From Oikopleura dioica (taxonomy: Eukaryota > Chordata > Appendicularia > Copelata > Oikopleuridae), in NCBI GenBank assembly GCA_907165135.1, contig OU015567.1:3105001-3169000 (forward strand): DNA of 64,000 nucleotides, read 5' to 3'. The notes under the pieces are model-generated. The model was not told where the DNA came from and ran no database searches. It saw only the letters and a program-made list of their open reading frames with translations. The translations under genes and the position numbers were made by a program. Below, piece after piece: positions 1 to 13,640 of the stretch (its first letter is position 1; each line of letters opens with the position of its first letter).

Positions 1-63
1 AAATAATTCGCTTCTTTTCTCTCTTCGACTTACCGTGGCCAAAATGGCCGTTGACAGCTTCAT
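1..63 (-). CDS. First exon of a secreted protein (partial, runs off the left edge)
   Basis: On the minus strand an ATG at 63 opens ten codons reading MKLSTAILAT, followed directly by a GTAAGT donor (GT at 33-32), so the exon is 34-63 and the rest lies outside the window. The peptide is a signal-peptide start and resembles the beginnings of the two secreted EF-hand genes at 17.9-20.3 kb (MKFTAAILAT; MKVTSALL). A TATA-like TATATA lies at 111-116 and the motif GGCGCTAGA at 136-144, the same arrangement as in those two genes. Seen: ATG, donor, TATA, motif. Inferred: a paralogous or co-regulated secreted protein; the mature product cannot be seen. Confidence 0.45.
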   Translation of the reverse strand, partial: MKLSTAILATVSRREKRSELF

Positions 64-135
64 CCTGAAAATTCTTTTCAGGCGCTGCTTATGGTAATTA
101 CGATCGGGGTTATATACGCATCGTGAAGCACTGGC

Positions 136-144
136 GGCGCTAGA
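136..144 (-). promoter_or_regulatory. TAGCGCC promoter motif of the left-edge gene
   Basis: GGCGCTAGA on the plus strand reads TCTAGCGCC towards the minus-strand gene, about 20 bp upstream of TATATA (111-116). The same TAGCGCC core lies just upstream of the TATA-like box of both EF-hand genes (19193-19200 and 20379-20387). Confidence 0.4.
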
Positions 145-1651
145 ACCGTGCGAGTCGAAACGATGTTATCATGAGTCGCGGACCAAAAATTTTCTTTCCC
201 TAGATTAAATGCGTTCAAGATTTGTTTATCTTGAATTATTCTTATGCTGGTTCATTTATGCTCAATATGAAGATGTCTTTATTCATAGAAACAATCATTT
301 TATAAAAATAAAACTTTGAAGGTATATGAAAAGATAAATTGGAAGAAATATGTTGTTTTTGTACTCTTCTCAAAAAACTTCGATTTCTTTGAGCCATAAA
401 GACGTGGAGGTCTTGCACTGGAGGATTAACTCGACAATCGTCAAATACTATAATAATAAAGTTCTTAAAATCGATCTAACACAAAACGTTTAAGCACGAT
501 CTTGAAAACATGATGTTGACGGTTTCGCAATCTCTCGTTATCTTCGTCGTCATGCACCTCGTGTTAACTTATGTTGTGATTATCTGAACAAAGTTGATGC
601 CTAAACACTTCCATTTCGAAATGAGTCTGGGGTCGAGAAATTGTCCATTTCTTCATAAAAAAATTATCATGAAAGTCTCCAATTCAGTCTTAAAATAAGG
701 TTCCAGCGAGTTCACAAAATAACGATAATGAAAATTGGCGTTCTGTTGAAAAGTTCTCTGAGAGTTTCAAATTTTTGGTTGAGTTCTCGGGTATCTTGAT
801 CGTTTCAAGAATTTGAAATTGAAATGGTTGTGGTCTTCACCACCAAACTTCGAGATTATACCCTGTCCTTGTTGAGTATGGCTGATATCGGGTTTTCTCA
901 ACCGTTATCGGACTGCAAGGGGAAGCGTTTTTTGGTGTTATCAACCTTTGGTCCCGTTGCTCGCTGCAGGATTTTGATCGCTAAATTGTCTGATACTAGA
1001 CACGTTGCCAGACGGCTATGTTTTCAAAATTCAGTGAGCGGTTAAGAATTAAAGGCGAACGAAACAAAAACATAGAAATAAATACAGAGAAACATAGTGG
1101 TCCGAAGTACATCAGAACTGCCAGACACCATAACAAACGAAAATCGTTCTACTGTATTTTTCTTTAAACTACAATTTTTGAAAAATTAACAAATTTTGTT
1201 TGAAAATGGAGAACTTGCACTTGACTCTATCAGTCTTGAAATAGAAGTCTCTCAACTTGACTCTTCTGATAACGGGTACTTTGTGGTATTTTATCTATTC
1301 TGTTATCAGGAGGACTAGAAGGTTTGAGTTTTCTTGACTCAAGACATTCTTGAGACTACGATGATAAAAAACGTTAATCAACGTAAAGAGGATTGAATTG
1401 TTTTAACTCTTTTCGAAAGGGTTTTATCACGAAAAAAGCTCGATTAAGAAAATGGAACCACGCAGCAAAAAAACGTTAAAAGTCAAAGCTCTATTTTACC
1501 CGGAACGTACGTCTCCATTCCATGGTCAATTGGCTCTTGACGCTGATTGGCAGCGGAAGCAATTCGACCCGTACCATTTTTGTCTTGCGTGGCTCCAACA
1601 TTATCCCTAAGCGTGAAAATTCGTCAAAATGTCACCCGCGCCCAGAGTTGC
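145..1651. other. Intergenic, no gene recognised
   Basis: About 1.5 kb of AT-rich sequence between the left-edge gene and the mucin-like gene. The longest open stretch (824-1045, 73 codons) has no recognisable domain or splice support. No tRNA, repeat array or terminal inverted repeat was found. Confidence 0.5.
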
Positions 1652-1659
1652 TATAAAAG
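1652..1659 (+). promoter_or_regulatory. TATA box of the mucin-like gene
   Basis: TATAAAAG lies 90 bp before the ATG at 1742. TATA boxes are also seen before the other secreted-protein genes in the window (34017, 36249, 48191 on the minus strand). Confidence 0.5.
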
Positions 1660-1741
1660 CATTTGGATCCGCTGGAATGGTATACCATTCACGATCGAAA
1701 TACTCGATCTGAAGAGTAACTCAAACGAAAAAAACTTTATC

Positions 1742-4563
1742 ATGAAAGTGGCGTCAATTATAGCCGCCACGGCTAGAGCGCAGCTTCTAATTGACCAAGA
1801 TTGGAGCAATAATGCTGTTTACAACCCAGGTATGAAAAAAGAAAAAAATTTTGGAAAATTCGTTTGTCAGTAATTTTTAGTTTTTGACGGTATTCTCGTT
1901 TCTTTCAATAATTATATCACATTATTTATCTCACATAAATTATCCGTAAACAATATAAAAAATAAAATTTTAATGTCAAATTTTATTATTTTTTATTTAA
2001 CTCCAAAAAAAGCGAATCAATAATTCAGGCCAATGTGAAACCACAACTAACCGCCCACCATTCGCCAAAAGCGACGTTTTTCAAACACGTTGGTTCCGCG
2101 CTCCAGATTCCTCGGTCGAAGGAACTGTTTCCAAGGTCGTCTTTATCCAGCGCTTCCAAGAGCGACTCTGTGGCATGGTTCGCAAGAAGTTTTCATCTCT
2201 CGGGAGCCGACAGCTTCGACGAGCTCTTCGAAACGATGACCTCGCTGAGTCGCAATTTAGTCCAATCGACGATCCAGATCTTGTCGATGAGTTCGACTTG
2301 GTCGTCAATTCTAGAAGCGTCGGAATGCCGCTTAACTTCAAAAGCGTCGAATTGAGATGCATTGGAGACTATTCTGATGGGGTTTGCGAGAGGCACGCTT
2401 TCAGACTTTGCTGTCCATCTTTAGAAGCTGCGAAAATAGTTACAACTCAAGCGCCAACAACTCAGGCGCCAACAACTCAAGCGCCAACAACTCTTGGAAC
2501 AGGAAGCATTGTCAACAATGGTGAAATCGACTTGTTCGCTCATGATTGGCTCAATACCCCTACTGTCGAGCCTGATTGTCCTATTCATGAAGACGGTGTC
2601 GCTCCATACGAACCGTGGGAGACGTTCGAAACGAACTGGTTTGCTGGGATGACAAACTGGGTGCAGCATTTGGACACAAATTTTCTGAATGCTGCTTGCG
2701 ATAGCCTTAGAATTAGCAGCAAAAAGTCTGAATCAACAAGAGTTTCGATTCCTTCTCTGTTTGGAGTAAAGTGCATGAAAGTTGACGCGGATAACGGAGT
2801 ATGTGAAGAAGCTCAATTGAAATTCTGTTGCCTTGCCACCGATCCCACCACAACTACCACCACTACAACAACAACAACCACTACCACCACAACGACGACC
2901 ACTCTCGATTATAGTAGCTCGATCATCAACAATGGTGACATCGATCTTCTGGCTCATAATTACATCGAAACTCCTATCATCTACCCCTCTTGCGAAAACG
3001 CGTACGTAGGGTCCGGGCTCCCGGAAGACTGGCAAGCATTCGAAACAAGCTGGGGCGGAACCTTTCCCATCACAATGATGTCTGTAGCTGCCTCGCAAAG
3101 CATGCGAGATTCTTTCTGTCAAGCTGCAAGAGAGAATGAATTGTTTGTTGATGGAGAAGCAAGAATGTCCGCTCCAACTTGGCTCGGGATTAAATGTCTA
3201 GAAGCGAATCCTGATGGCTCTTGTGCGTATTTCAAGCCTAAGTACTGTTGCGATCCAATTGCAACTACGACCACATCTACAACAACAACATCGACAACAA
3301 CCACTACGACTACCACCACAACAACAACTCTCGATTACAGTAACTCTGTTGAAAATGATGGATCAATCGACCTCGCAGCCCATGATTTCCTCCAAACGCC
3401 TATTATCTATCCTACTTGTGACAACGCATACGAAGGATCAGGTATTCCAGAAGACTGGGAAACCTTTGAAACAAGTTGGGCTGGACCTTATTCTGGAAGA
3501 CAGATGTCTGCTCTCGCTACGCAAAGTGTGAGGGATGCCATGTGCGGGGCTGGTAGAGAGGATGCAAATCTTGTTGATGGCGAGACTAGAATTTCTGCTC
3601 CGAATTATTTCGGCATTAAATGCCTTGTCGCTAGCTCTGATGGCTCTTGCGAATCATTCAAGCTCAAGTTTTGCTGCGCTCCTCTTTACACAACAACCAC
3701 AACAACAACGACAACTACAACGACTACTACTATTGGAACGGGAAGTGTTCTCAACGACGGTTCAATTGACTTCACCACTCATGATTTCCTCAACTATCCA
3801 ACTATTGAGGTCAACTGTGAAGCTACCTACCCTGGGGAAGGATCTGGCGATGTTGAAGAATACCACTCATTTGAATCTGTTTGGTTCGATGCCGCAGCTG
3901 GCTGGTTGGGTCAGCTCTCGTCTGATGTCATGGAAAATACTTGTGAAATCATCCGACAGAATGATGGTGTAAATGGCTGGACTGGTATCGCGAGAAATTC
4001 TCCTCGAGCGATGGTTCCAGTCTTTGCCGGAGTTTCCTGCTACCAAGCTTCTGCTGATGGAGACTGCCAGATGGCCAAGGTGAAGTATTGCTGCCCCGCT
4101 TTGGTGACAACTACAACCACTGTCACGACTCCGACAACTGAGACACCAGAAGGCTCCGGCTCGGATCCAATCTCAATCAATGAAGTTGAACTCCTTATCA
4201 ACTCTTGGGTTGAGGACAAACTCGCACAGGCTAAAACTGATTTCCCAGGATTCAAAAAGCTCGGCAAAGCCACCCGACATATCAACAAAATGAACAAAAT
4301 CATCAGAGTAAGTTTATCAAAGCTATTTTTCAACTCAATTCATCCTTTAGAAACTCGTCAAGAAGAACCAACCGATCGAATGCGCATCAGCTAAGAGCAA
4401 GAAATCGAAGCGAATGGCCGAAACTTACGTTACAGAAAATTACATTTCCCCATTTTTGGATATCCTCGCTGATCACAAGGTCTGTGACGTCTATCCCGCT
4501 TTTGATTCGCGTCTCACTCGAGTCAACAAAGCCTTCGTCAAGATCTTCAGAAAGCTCAATTAA
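1742..4563 (+). CDS. Secreted Thr-rich mucin-like protein with tandem Cys domains
   Basis: Three exons. Exon 1 (from 1742) encodes a signal peptide (MKVASIIAATARAQ) and ends at a GTATG donor near 1830. Exon 2 starts after the AG near 2027 and runs to the GTAAGT near 4310. Exon 3 starts near 4352 and ends at the TAA at 4561-4563; AATAAA follows near 4617. The protein holds five copies of a domain of about 100 residues with a conserved aromatic block (WxTFETxWF and similar), two inner Cys and a terminal KFCC or KYCC. Copies are joined by Thr runs of 8-20 residues, likely O-glycosylated. The last quarter is a basic, Cys-poor tail. The W-x-x-F start, G-x-C and double-Cys end resemble the mucin WxxW/CysD domain of MUC2 and CILP; this is a pattern match only. 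A role in extracellular matrix, mucus or the larvacean house (oikosin-like) is inferred. Confidence 0.75.
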
Positions 4564-4689
4564 GAAAAGAGAGCATTGATTATTTGAATTCCGAAATACT
4601 GTAATTTATCATGTGAAATAAACAACGGAAGAAAAATCGAATCCACTATTCGAAATTCTATTTATTACAAAATCTTAATCTTCAGGGGC

Positions 4690-5545
4690 CTACATAGCAG
4701 TATGAGTTTCAGGAATGGTGTCAGTATCGGGAACGGGGTCTTCTGGGAAAGGATTTGCTGTTGTTTCATCGGTAGTTTCATAACTTTGGTTTCTATTGCA
4801 GGAGAGGCGAGTTAGCCGAGAAGCAAGCCCGACAATCAAGCTCATACAGATCCCTGAAAGCAATTAGATTATTATCTCTCGACTCTTTTTTACCAATAAT
4901 TCCAACAATGAGAGCCCAACCAATTTGAGCATCTGGCTTGTCGTAATCCTTTGAGAGCCATACCGCTACGCCAGTAAAATAAATTAGTGCTCCAATCACC
5001 TGACTAAATGGGGTTCAGAACTCATCTTTGACAAAGTTTATTTTGAAGTTTTAGACCCGCTCCTAACTGCTCCAGCTTTAGATAATCGACCCTTGTTGTC
5101 AATGCCAATGAGAACAAACCCTAGTTGATCATAAGCTGAAATCTTAGTTTGGATATTTTTTACCAATAATTGAAAGAAAAACGCCGCCGGAAATCGGAAC
5201 AATTGTCCAAAGCTCATTCTCAAACTCTTCACTCGTCTTGACAATGCAGTCAGGCTCTGGCTCCGGCTCGGGAACAGTATCGTTCTCTTCATCACTGAAA
5301 ATCTTTGAGATCAAAGAATCAAGTGCCTAGTACCTGGCATCAGCACTAGATTCAAATTCGCTGAAACAGTTTTGGAAAATCCCCGTTGTCTCTCCTGTTG
5401 GAAAGCTTATCCATTCGGGAAACGCAAAACTGATAGAAAGAAGTGCAGTCGATACAAAAGCCAAGACCTGAATTCAACATCTTACTGTATGTAAAATTAC
5501 TGTATGTTCCTTCAATAAAAGCTCTTTCTTTCCAATTTTCCCCAT
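4690..5545 (-). CDS. Claudin/PMP22-like four-TM protein
   Basis: Minus strand, six short exons. The ATG at 5545 gives a short basic N-terminus, then TM1 (VLAFVSTALLSISFAF). An extracellular loop follows with PEW, the G-x-x-x-x-C element GIFQNC and a later Cys, matching the claudin W...GLW..C..C signature. TM2 is GGVFLSIIGFVLIGI, TM3 is AVIGALIYFTGVAVWL, TM4 is GICMSLIVGLA, and the acidic cytoplasmic tail ends THTAM. The order fits the PMP22/claudin superfamily at about 190-200 residues. Exon joins rest on phase: one donor is GTTAGG, and the first intron would be only 33 bp. Claudins seal or pore paracellular spaces in epithelia; LHFPL or PMP22 relatives are alternatives. Confidence 0.55.
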
Positions 5546-6134
5546 GCTTCTTTTTATCAATCTCTAACGCGCCTAAATACTTAAAAAGCAGGACCGCCCG
5601 AACTTTCTGTTATAAAAAAAAACTTTCGATTCTCTTCAGCTTTCTCCTGATGAATGGTTGTTATGTGGCCTCGCTCTCGACAGGTTTTGAAGCAACTCGC
5701 ACAAACATAAGAACTCATTCAACTTTGAAAACAATTCCGCGTTCCGTCCGAACGCGAGCCAGCTCGCTGAGAAGAATTTCAAAGTTTTCTTAGCCACTTC
5801 AACAAAATGCGTCTTAATCCTTTCAAGCACTTAAAATATTATTTATATAAAGCCGGTTCTCATCTTCAAGATCAACGATTTTGACGAGCAGTGCAAAATT
5901 TCCAAACTTCAAAGCAATATTTATTTGAGCTCTCTTTCAAATCCTGACTCAGGTTTTGTGCACAGGTGGTCGAAAACAGATTCTGACCAGCAGGTGCTCA
6001 GAACTAATGCCTTCCGCACAGCATGATGCTATCCATCTTATCGTCTTCAATCAGTGCTCCTCTCTAGCACCATCTATGAATTTCCCTACCAGATATAACA
6101 AGAAGATAATTCGTAAAAGAAAGCAGCAAAGAAA
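5546..6134. other. Intergenic, divergent promoters
   Basis: About 590 bp between the claudin-like gene (-) and the unknown gene at 6135 (+). ORFs of 64-116 codons on both strands overlap each other and show no domain. It holds one of three copies of the palindrome CCTGASTCAGG (near 5942). Confidence 0.4.
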
Positions 6135-6743
6135 ATGCCAGAAGCAAATTTTTACAAATTCTTGGTGATTCCAGAGCCAGACAACCCAGCAAAAAACTGG
6201 CACTTTTTCATAAAAACGCTGAAATTTGATTCAATACCCGGTACCTTTTGGGAGTATTCATGTGGATGCTGCATCAACTTCCCTGCCGCTTCCATGCCGA
6301 AAATTCCTGGCGCCGTACTCAATTGCAAGGGTGGGAATAAAGTGAAGAAAATAACCTCATTCTGGGCAAAAGAAGATTCTCCGAAGACGAGCCATTATTC
6401 CTGCCCAAAAGACCCGAAGTTTCCAAATCATCTTCAAAGAATCGTCAACCGACTTGCTGCTCCGCGTCCGGAGTACCTGTTCCTGGCGAAATCTTTGTTG
6501 ATTCCAGTTCAAATTCCCGAAAACCGAATCGAGTACAAGAAAGAACGACAGCTGCCAGAAAGTCTTCGACAGTCTCTTGAGAAGGAAAACAAGAAAACGA
6601 GTGAAAAAGGGATGACGGACGAACAACTTGAAGATCTCTTCGCTCGAACGCACAAGAAGAAGCAGAAAAAGTCGACGAAGAAGCCAAACAAGGGAAAAGC
6701 TCCAAACAACATCCGAAAGACGAAAAAGCCTGTTAAACTGTAA
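6135..6743 (+). CDS. Conserved-looking basic protein of unknown function
   Basis: A single open frame of 202 codons starting in a good context (AAAATGCC) and followed by AATAAA near 6792. The N-terminal two thirds look globular, with a Cys cluster (CGCC around residue 41) and later single Cys. The last 70 residues are rich in Lys, ending in repeated KK/KKQKK/KKP clusters that look like nuclear or nucleolar targeting and nucleic-acid-binding tails. No intron is evident, unusual among neighbours. I do not recognise the family. Codon use resembles neighbouring genes, so it is likely real rather than a chance ORF. Confidence 0.5.
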   Translation: MPEANFYKFLVIPEPDNPAKNWHFFIKTLKFDSIPGTFWEYSCGCCINFPAASMPKIPGAVLNCKGGNKVKKITSFWAKEDSPKTSHYSCPKDPKFPNHLQRIVNRLAAPRPEYLFLAKSLLIPVQIPENRIEYKKERQLPESLRQSLEKENKKTSEKGMTDEQLEDLFARTHKKKQKKSTKKPNKGKAPNNIRKTKKPVKL

Positions 6744-7356
6744 TTATCTGAACATCAATAAGAATTGCTGAAACATATCAAGAAATGTCAAAATAAATTA
6801 AAAGATGGATATTTTTTATCGTTGATGATTTCTTTATTTTACGAAAATATTGTCGGATAAGGATCAAATAAAAAGCAATACGTTAGATCATTTACCCTTT
6901 TGAATTAATCTAATTTCGAGAATTTCTCGAAGAGTTGCGAATCTTCTGGGCCGCGTCATCTTAGAGCGCTTTTTTGCTGCGCTGTACCGTGACTCAGCTC
7001 GAAAATGACTGAGAACCGCGCAATTTCAGTTTTTTCGTCTTTTTTTTTTGCTTTTTTCAAACTTGCTCATAAAAACTGATTACTTGACGATTACTCGAAG
7101 AGAAAAAACTCAGAGATTCAAAAATAAATCAGCCAATTTATTTAAAAAAATGTTTTTTTTTGTCAAATTACTTTGTGTCTCTGTCTTTGCGCGTTACAGT
7201 CAAATTCTTGCTTCAGTTTTCTCGCTCGGGAAAGAGTATTTTTCAGATAAATCTGCTCATTTAGCACTTTTTCTAAAACAAGCCTTTTTTCTAGATTGGT
7301 GCATTTATTTTCAACTTCGCCAGAAACTGAATTGAAAACAGTCAAAAGAGAGAAAA
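6744..7356 (+). promoter_or_regulatory. Upstream region of VCP
   Basis: About 600 bp, AT-rich with poly-T tracts (7030-7050, 7140-7165). It carries the 3' end of the preceding transcript and presumably the VCP promoter. No TATA box stands out, as expected for a housekeeping gene. No coding signal was seen. Confidence 0.35.
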
Positions 7357-10377
<3,021 letters not shown>

Positions 10378-11037
10378 AGAAACACCGCTTCAGTTCGCCA
10401 CCAAGTTCAAATACCACCACCATCGTCTCACAACGTCGCTGTTATTGAAAAAACAACATTGCTCTAGAATCTAACTCTACTTACTCTGTCTCCGTTAATC
10501 TTTTTTCCCTTCTCTTGCGTACATTCGATTGATAAGTCTATTTGTTAAAAACCACACATGTTTCTTAAAAGAACGTATTTTATATATTTTAAAAACAAAG
10601 ATAAAGAAATAGAGTACAACCGAAACGGAAAAAAATTGTTGTCTCTTTCGAATTATTATTTCATCCTGCAGGAATCAGTAGCATCTTTTAGATCTCCAAT
10701 TAGCTAGTACCATGTTTCAGGGGCAGGCATCATAGCTTCAAAAGCCTTTACTTACTGAGAGCGTCGCTATGTTAATTTTCGAAGGAAAGCTAATATTGAA
10801 GTCTGACCCCTTATTTCGCGGATTATTTCTAATTTTCCACTGATTCTTCAAACCAAGATAATTAAGTATCATGGTATAAGCCTTCATCTTTTTTCCTGTG
10901 CAATCTTTAATTTTCATAACCTTAGTTTTTTGCTAAACACTTCTAGTGCAACTGTTACATGTATGTTCAATCAATAATTAGGCAAAAATCAACATGTAAG
11001 AATGAAAAAGAACCCAATAATTAGATAGATTTTAAAG
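10378..11037. other. VCP 3' UTR and intergenic, nothing else recognised
   Basis: About 660 bp. The first 250 bp are 3' UTR-like, with T-rich and AT-rich tracts (10560-10630). The rest precedes the PGS1 start. No coding, RNA-gene or repeat signal was found. Confidence 0.4.
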
Positions 11038-12517
11038 ATGTTAGTCAATGGTCCGGCAATTCCTATAAGCGGAAATGAAGTGCGCGTTTTGTCGACTCCA
11101 AACGAGTTCTACGATCAGCTGATTCAGAACATTGCTGATGCAAAAGATCGACTGTTGATAACTTCTTTGTACATTGGAAATGGAGAGAAAGAAGAAAAGC
11201 TGTACCGGGAAATTGAGAGATTTCTTGACAGAGGAGGCCACGCCACGATTATCGTAGATCATGGACGTGGTCTTCGAGGCGATAAAAAATCGACTTACGC
11301 TCGCTGCTTACAGATGTACAAAAAATACTATCATAATTTAACTCTTGGAGTAAGTATCGCTATAGCTAGACTTAGTTGAAGTGAACCAAGGTCTTTTTGA
11401 CTCTTGTTAATTATGTTTTCAGTATTTCTACTCGCCTCTTGTTGAACAAAGCAAAATCGTCAAAAGAATCAGCCAGCTTCAAGAAACACTAGCAACGCAA
11501 CACACCAAAATCTACCTCGCTGATGACCAGCTCATTCTATCCGGTGCAAACTTAGAAACAGCCTATTTTACAAACAGACAGGATCGATACATACAGGTAG
11601 ACACTTCGCTTCTCACAGCACGATTATCATTCGCCATTCAGTTCTCAAGCCGTAAGCTTGGAAATTACTTCTCCAGACTCGCGGAAATCATCGCAAAACA
11701 TTCTTATTTGATGGGATCGCCTGATGAAGGCCTGAACGATGCCCGAAAAGTGGATTTTTCAACCTTTCGAGAAGAAGTAAACGCTCTTCTTGGCGAATAC
11801 GACGGTCAGATGAACGAGAATGCTTCTCCTGAACTCGATACGATTTTTCATCCGAGTGTTCAAGCCGGCTGGGCCGATGTCAGATCAGATGAGCATTTAT
11901 TGGAAAGTGTTCTCTCACAGTAAGATCGAAAGTTACTACATGATGGCTAATTTACTCTTTCAAGATTGTCAGAAACCGATCAAATGTACTTCTGCTCTGG
12001 ATACTTCAATCCTCCGTCGCCCCTTTGCGCCGCAATTTCAAATACGAAGGCTTCTGTAGAACTTCTATCAGCTGATTGCCGAGCGAATGGATTTTACAAG
12101 GCCAAGTTTCCAAAGAGCGGCATTACTCCGGCGTACCAGCTTTTTGCTGATCACATGCTTGAGGAACTAGGAGACAAGGAGTTGAATTATAATGAGTGGA
12201 ATCGAGACCAGGTACACCTTTTTTAGTTCAATTTCCGAACAAAATTTTAGTGGACTTTCCATGCCAAAGGAATGTGGTTCTACTCATCCTCTTCTTGCTT
12301 CGCTGCTTCTATTGGTTCCTCTAACTTCTCGCACAGAAGCTACTTGAAAGATCTTGAAGCCGGAGGCCTTATCGCAACCGAAAACACTTCCCTTCAAAGC
12401 GCCCTTGACGCGGAACGCAGTAGAATATGGGCATACGCTCATGAAAGAAACACTAGCATTCAAAAAATTCCAAACTGGGTTCGAAAAGTTGCCCCTAGAT
12501 TAAAAGCCTTCTTCTGA
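11038..12517 (+). CDS. PGS1: CDP-diacylglycerol-glycerol-3-phosphate 3-phosphatidyltransferase
   Basis: Four or more exons encode a phospholipase-D-superfamily protein of roughly 450 residues. The first half has SLYIGNG, the first catalytic block H-T-K-I-Y-L-A-D-D followed by ILSGANL, and YFTNRQDRY, diagnostic of PGS1. The second half has YFCSGYFN, then WTFHAKGMWFYS with the second HxK and SSNFSHRS, ending RKVAPRLKAFF as in animal PGS1. It converts CDP-diacylglycerol and glycerol-3-phosphate into phosphatidylglycerophosphate, the committed step towards cardiolipin in mitochondria. The N-terminus is short, starting at MLVNGPAIPISG; a separate targeting exon upstream is not evident. The PTRH2 start lies only 80 bp beyond the stop, suggesting one operon with that mitochondrial gene. 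Confidence 0.9.
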
Positions 12518-12545
12518 ATGTGATTCAAAAACTGTAGAATTCTGA

Positions 12546-12597
12546 AATAAAGACAATTCTTTATTCTTTCACCCATTCATTTTGTCTGATATTTAGC
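12546..12597 (+). promoter_or_regulatory. Operon-type junction: AATAAA then trans-splice acceptor before PTRH2
   Basis: AATAAA (12546-12551) ends PGS1, and TTTAG (AG at 12595-12596) lies one base before the PTRH2 ATG at 12598, within an 80-bp gap. Larvacean operons are resolved by polyadenylation plus spliced-leader trans-splicing at such AGs; here this is inferred from spacing only. Confidence 0.5.
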
Positions 12598-13475
12598 ATG
12601 GGAGAGAGTACAGAAACAGATCAGATACTGGTTGATCTCGCACAGAGTGTGATTTTCTTCGGAACTGGGATTCTATTTGGTTATCACGCTTTTGGAAAGA
12701 AAAATGCTTGGTGGAAGAAAAAGTCGAAGAAGCGTACAGTTACTGAAGGAACCGAAGATTCTGAATTTGAAAGCGACGAAGAGGTATCAGTTAAAGTCCT
12801 TATATCTTCGTTTCTTGCCCTTTTCGTCATTTGCGAAGATAAATCAACTTGCCATAGAATCCAAGCAAAACATTTTGTAATAGAATGAGTCGTTTCCTTC
12901 GCACTGTCACATCTTTGATTTCCCTCCCTAGTCGTCTTAATTCTATCGTAAATCGTTTTCCCGGGCGGCTATTTTTTTCAGGTGGATTTCCTCCCGTTTA
13001 TTTAACGTTTTCTATTCAGTGGTCAGATGTTTCCGATCCATCAGACTCCGAACTTATGGGCGATCCAAACGACGAGATCATCCCTGGCGAAGAATACAAG
13101 ATGGTTCTCTGCGTTCGAATGGACTTGAAGATGGGAAAGGGCAAGATGTGTGCCCAATGTGGCCATGCTGCTGTCGGCGCTGTCAGGACTGCCAGTATGC
13201 GCGTGCCCAATCAGCTCCGAAGATGGGAGCGCTACGGCCAACCTAAAATAGCGCTCAAGGTAATTCATCAGACCTCTTGTAAGCTATTGACTCAAGTGAT
13301 TCAGGTGCCGACTGAAGATGAAATGGACATTTTGAAAGCTAAAGCAATGTCACTCAACTTAAACTTTTGCGTAATCAAGGATGCAGGACGAACACAGATC
13401 GCTGCGGGCTCGAAAACTGTTCTTGCGATCGGCCCTGGACCGCAATCTTTAATAGGAATGGAGCTAGAAAATTGA
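12598..13475 (+). CDS. PTRH2: Mitochondrial peptidyl-tRNA hydrolase 2 (Bit1)
   Basis: Three exons. Exon 1 encodes a short acidic start and a membrane segment (SVIFFGTGILFGYHAF), then a basic stretch, as in the outer-membrane anchor of vertebrate PTRH2. Exons 2 and 3 encode the Pth2 domain: KMVLCVRMDLKMGKGKMCAQ, CGHAAVGA, WERYGQPKIALK, then IKDAGRTQIAAGS and the C-terminal TVLAIGPGPQSLI. The introns are about 230 bp (after ESDEE) and 40 bp (after IALK). The enzyme hydrolyses peptidyl-tRNA; Bit1 is also linked to anoikis. Length (about 170 residues) and motifs match the family. The stop at 13473-13475 lies 165 bp before the DAW1 ATG. Confidence 0.93.
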
Positions 13476-13633
13476 AAAATCCCAGAAGTAGTCAAAAAAA
13501 GCTCTTAAAAGACCAGTGTACCGGACATTTGAAGCTTTTGTAACGAAGATTATGTACATTTAGGACACTTTACTGCAATTAAACTGAACTAGAATTTTTT
13601 TAAGTTTATCTTTTAGTTGAAACAAGCTTTTTC

Positions 13634-13640
13634 AGATGAA
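13634..13640 (+). promoter_or_regulatory. Likely trans-splice acceptor of DAW1
   Basis: TTTTTCAG ends at 13635, five bases before the in-frame DAW1 ATG at 13641. The closer ATG at 13636 is out of frame. The pyrimidine tract plus AG directly before the start suggests spliced-leader addition. Confidence 0.4.

Noticed and set aside
824-1045. 73-codon plus-strand ORF in the first intergenic region
   Set aside because: No similarity to any family I know, no promoter or splice evidence, composition like surrounding noncoding DNA.
2421-3319. Minus-strand ORFs rich in Val and Cys opposite the mucin-like gene
   Set aside because: They are antisense shadows of the Thr (ACN) tracts and Cys domains of the real plus-strand gene.
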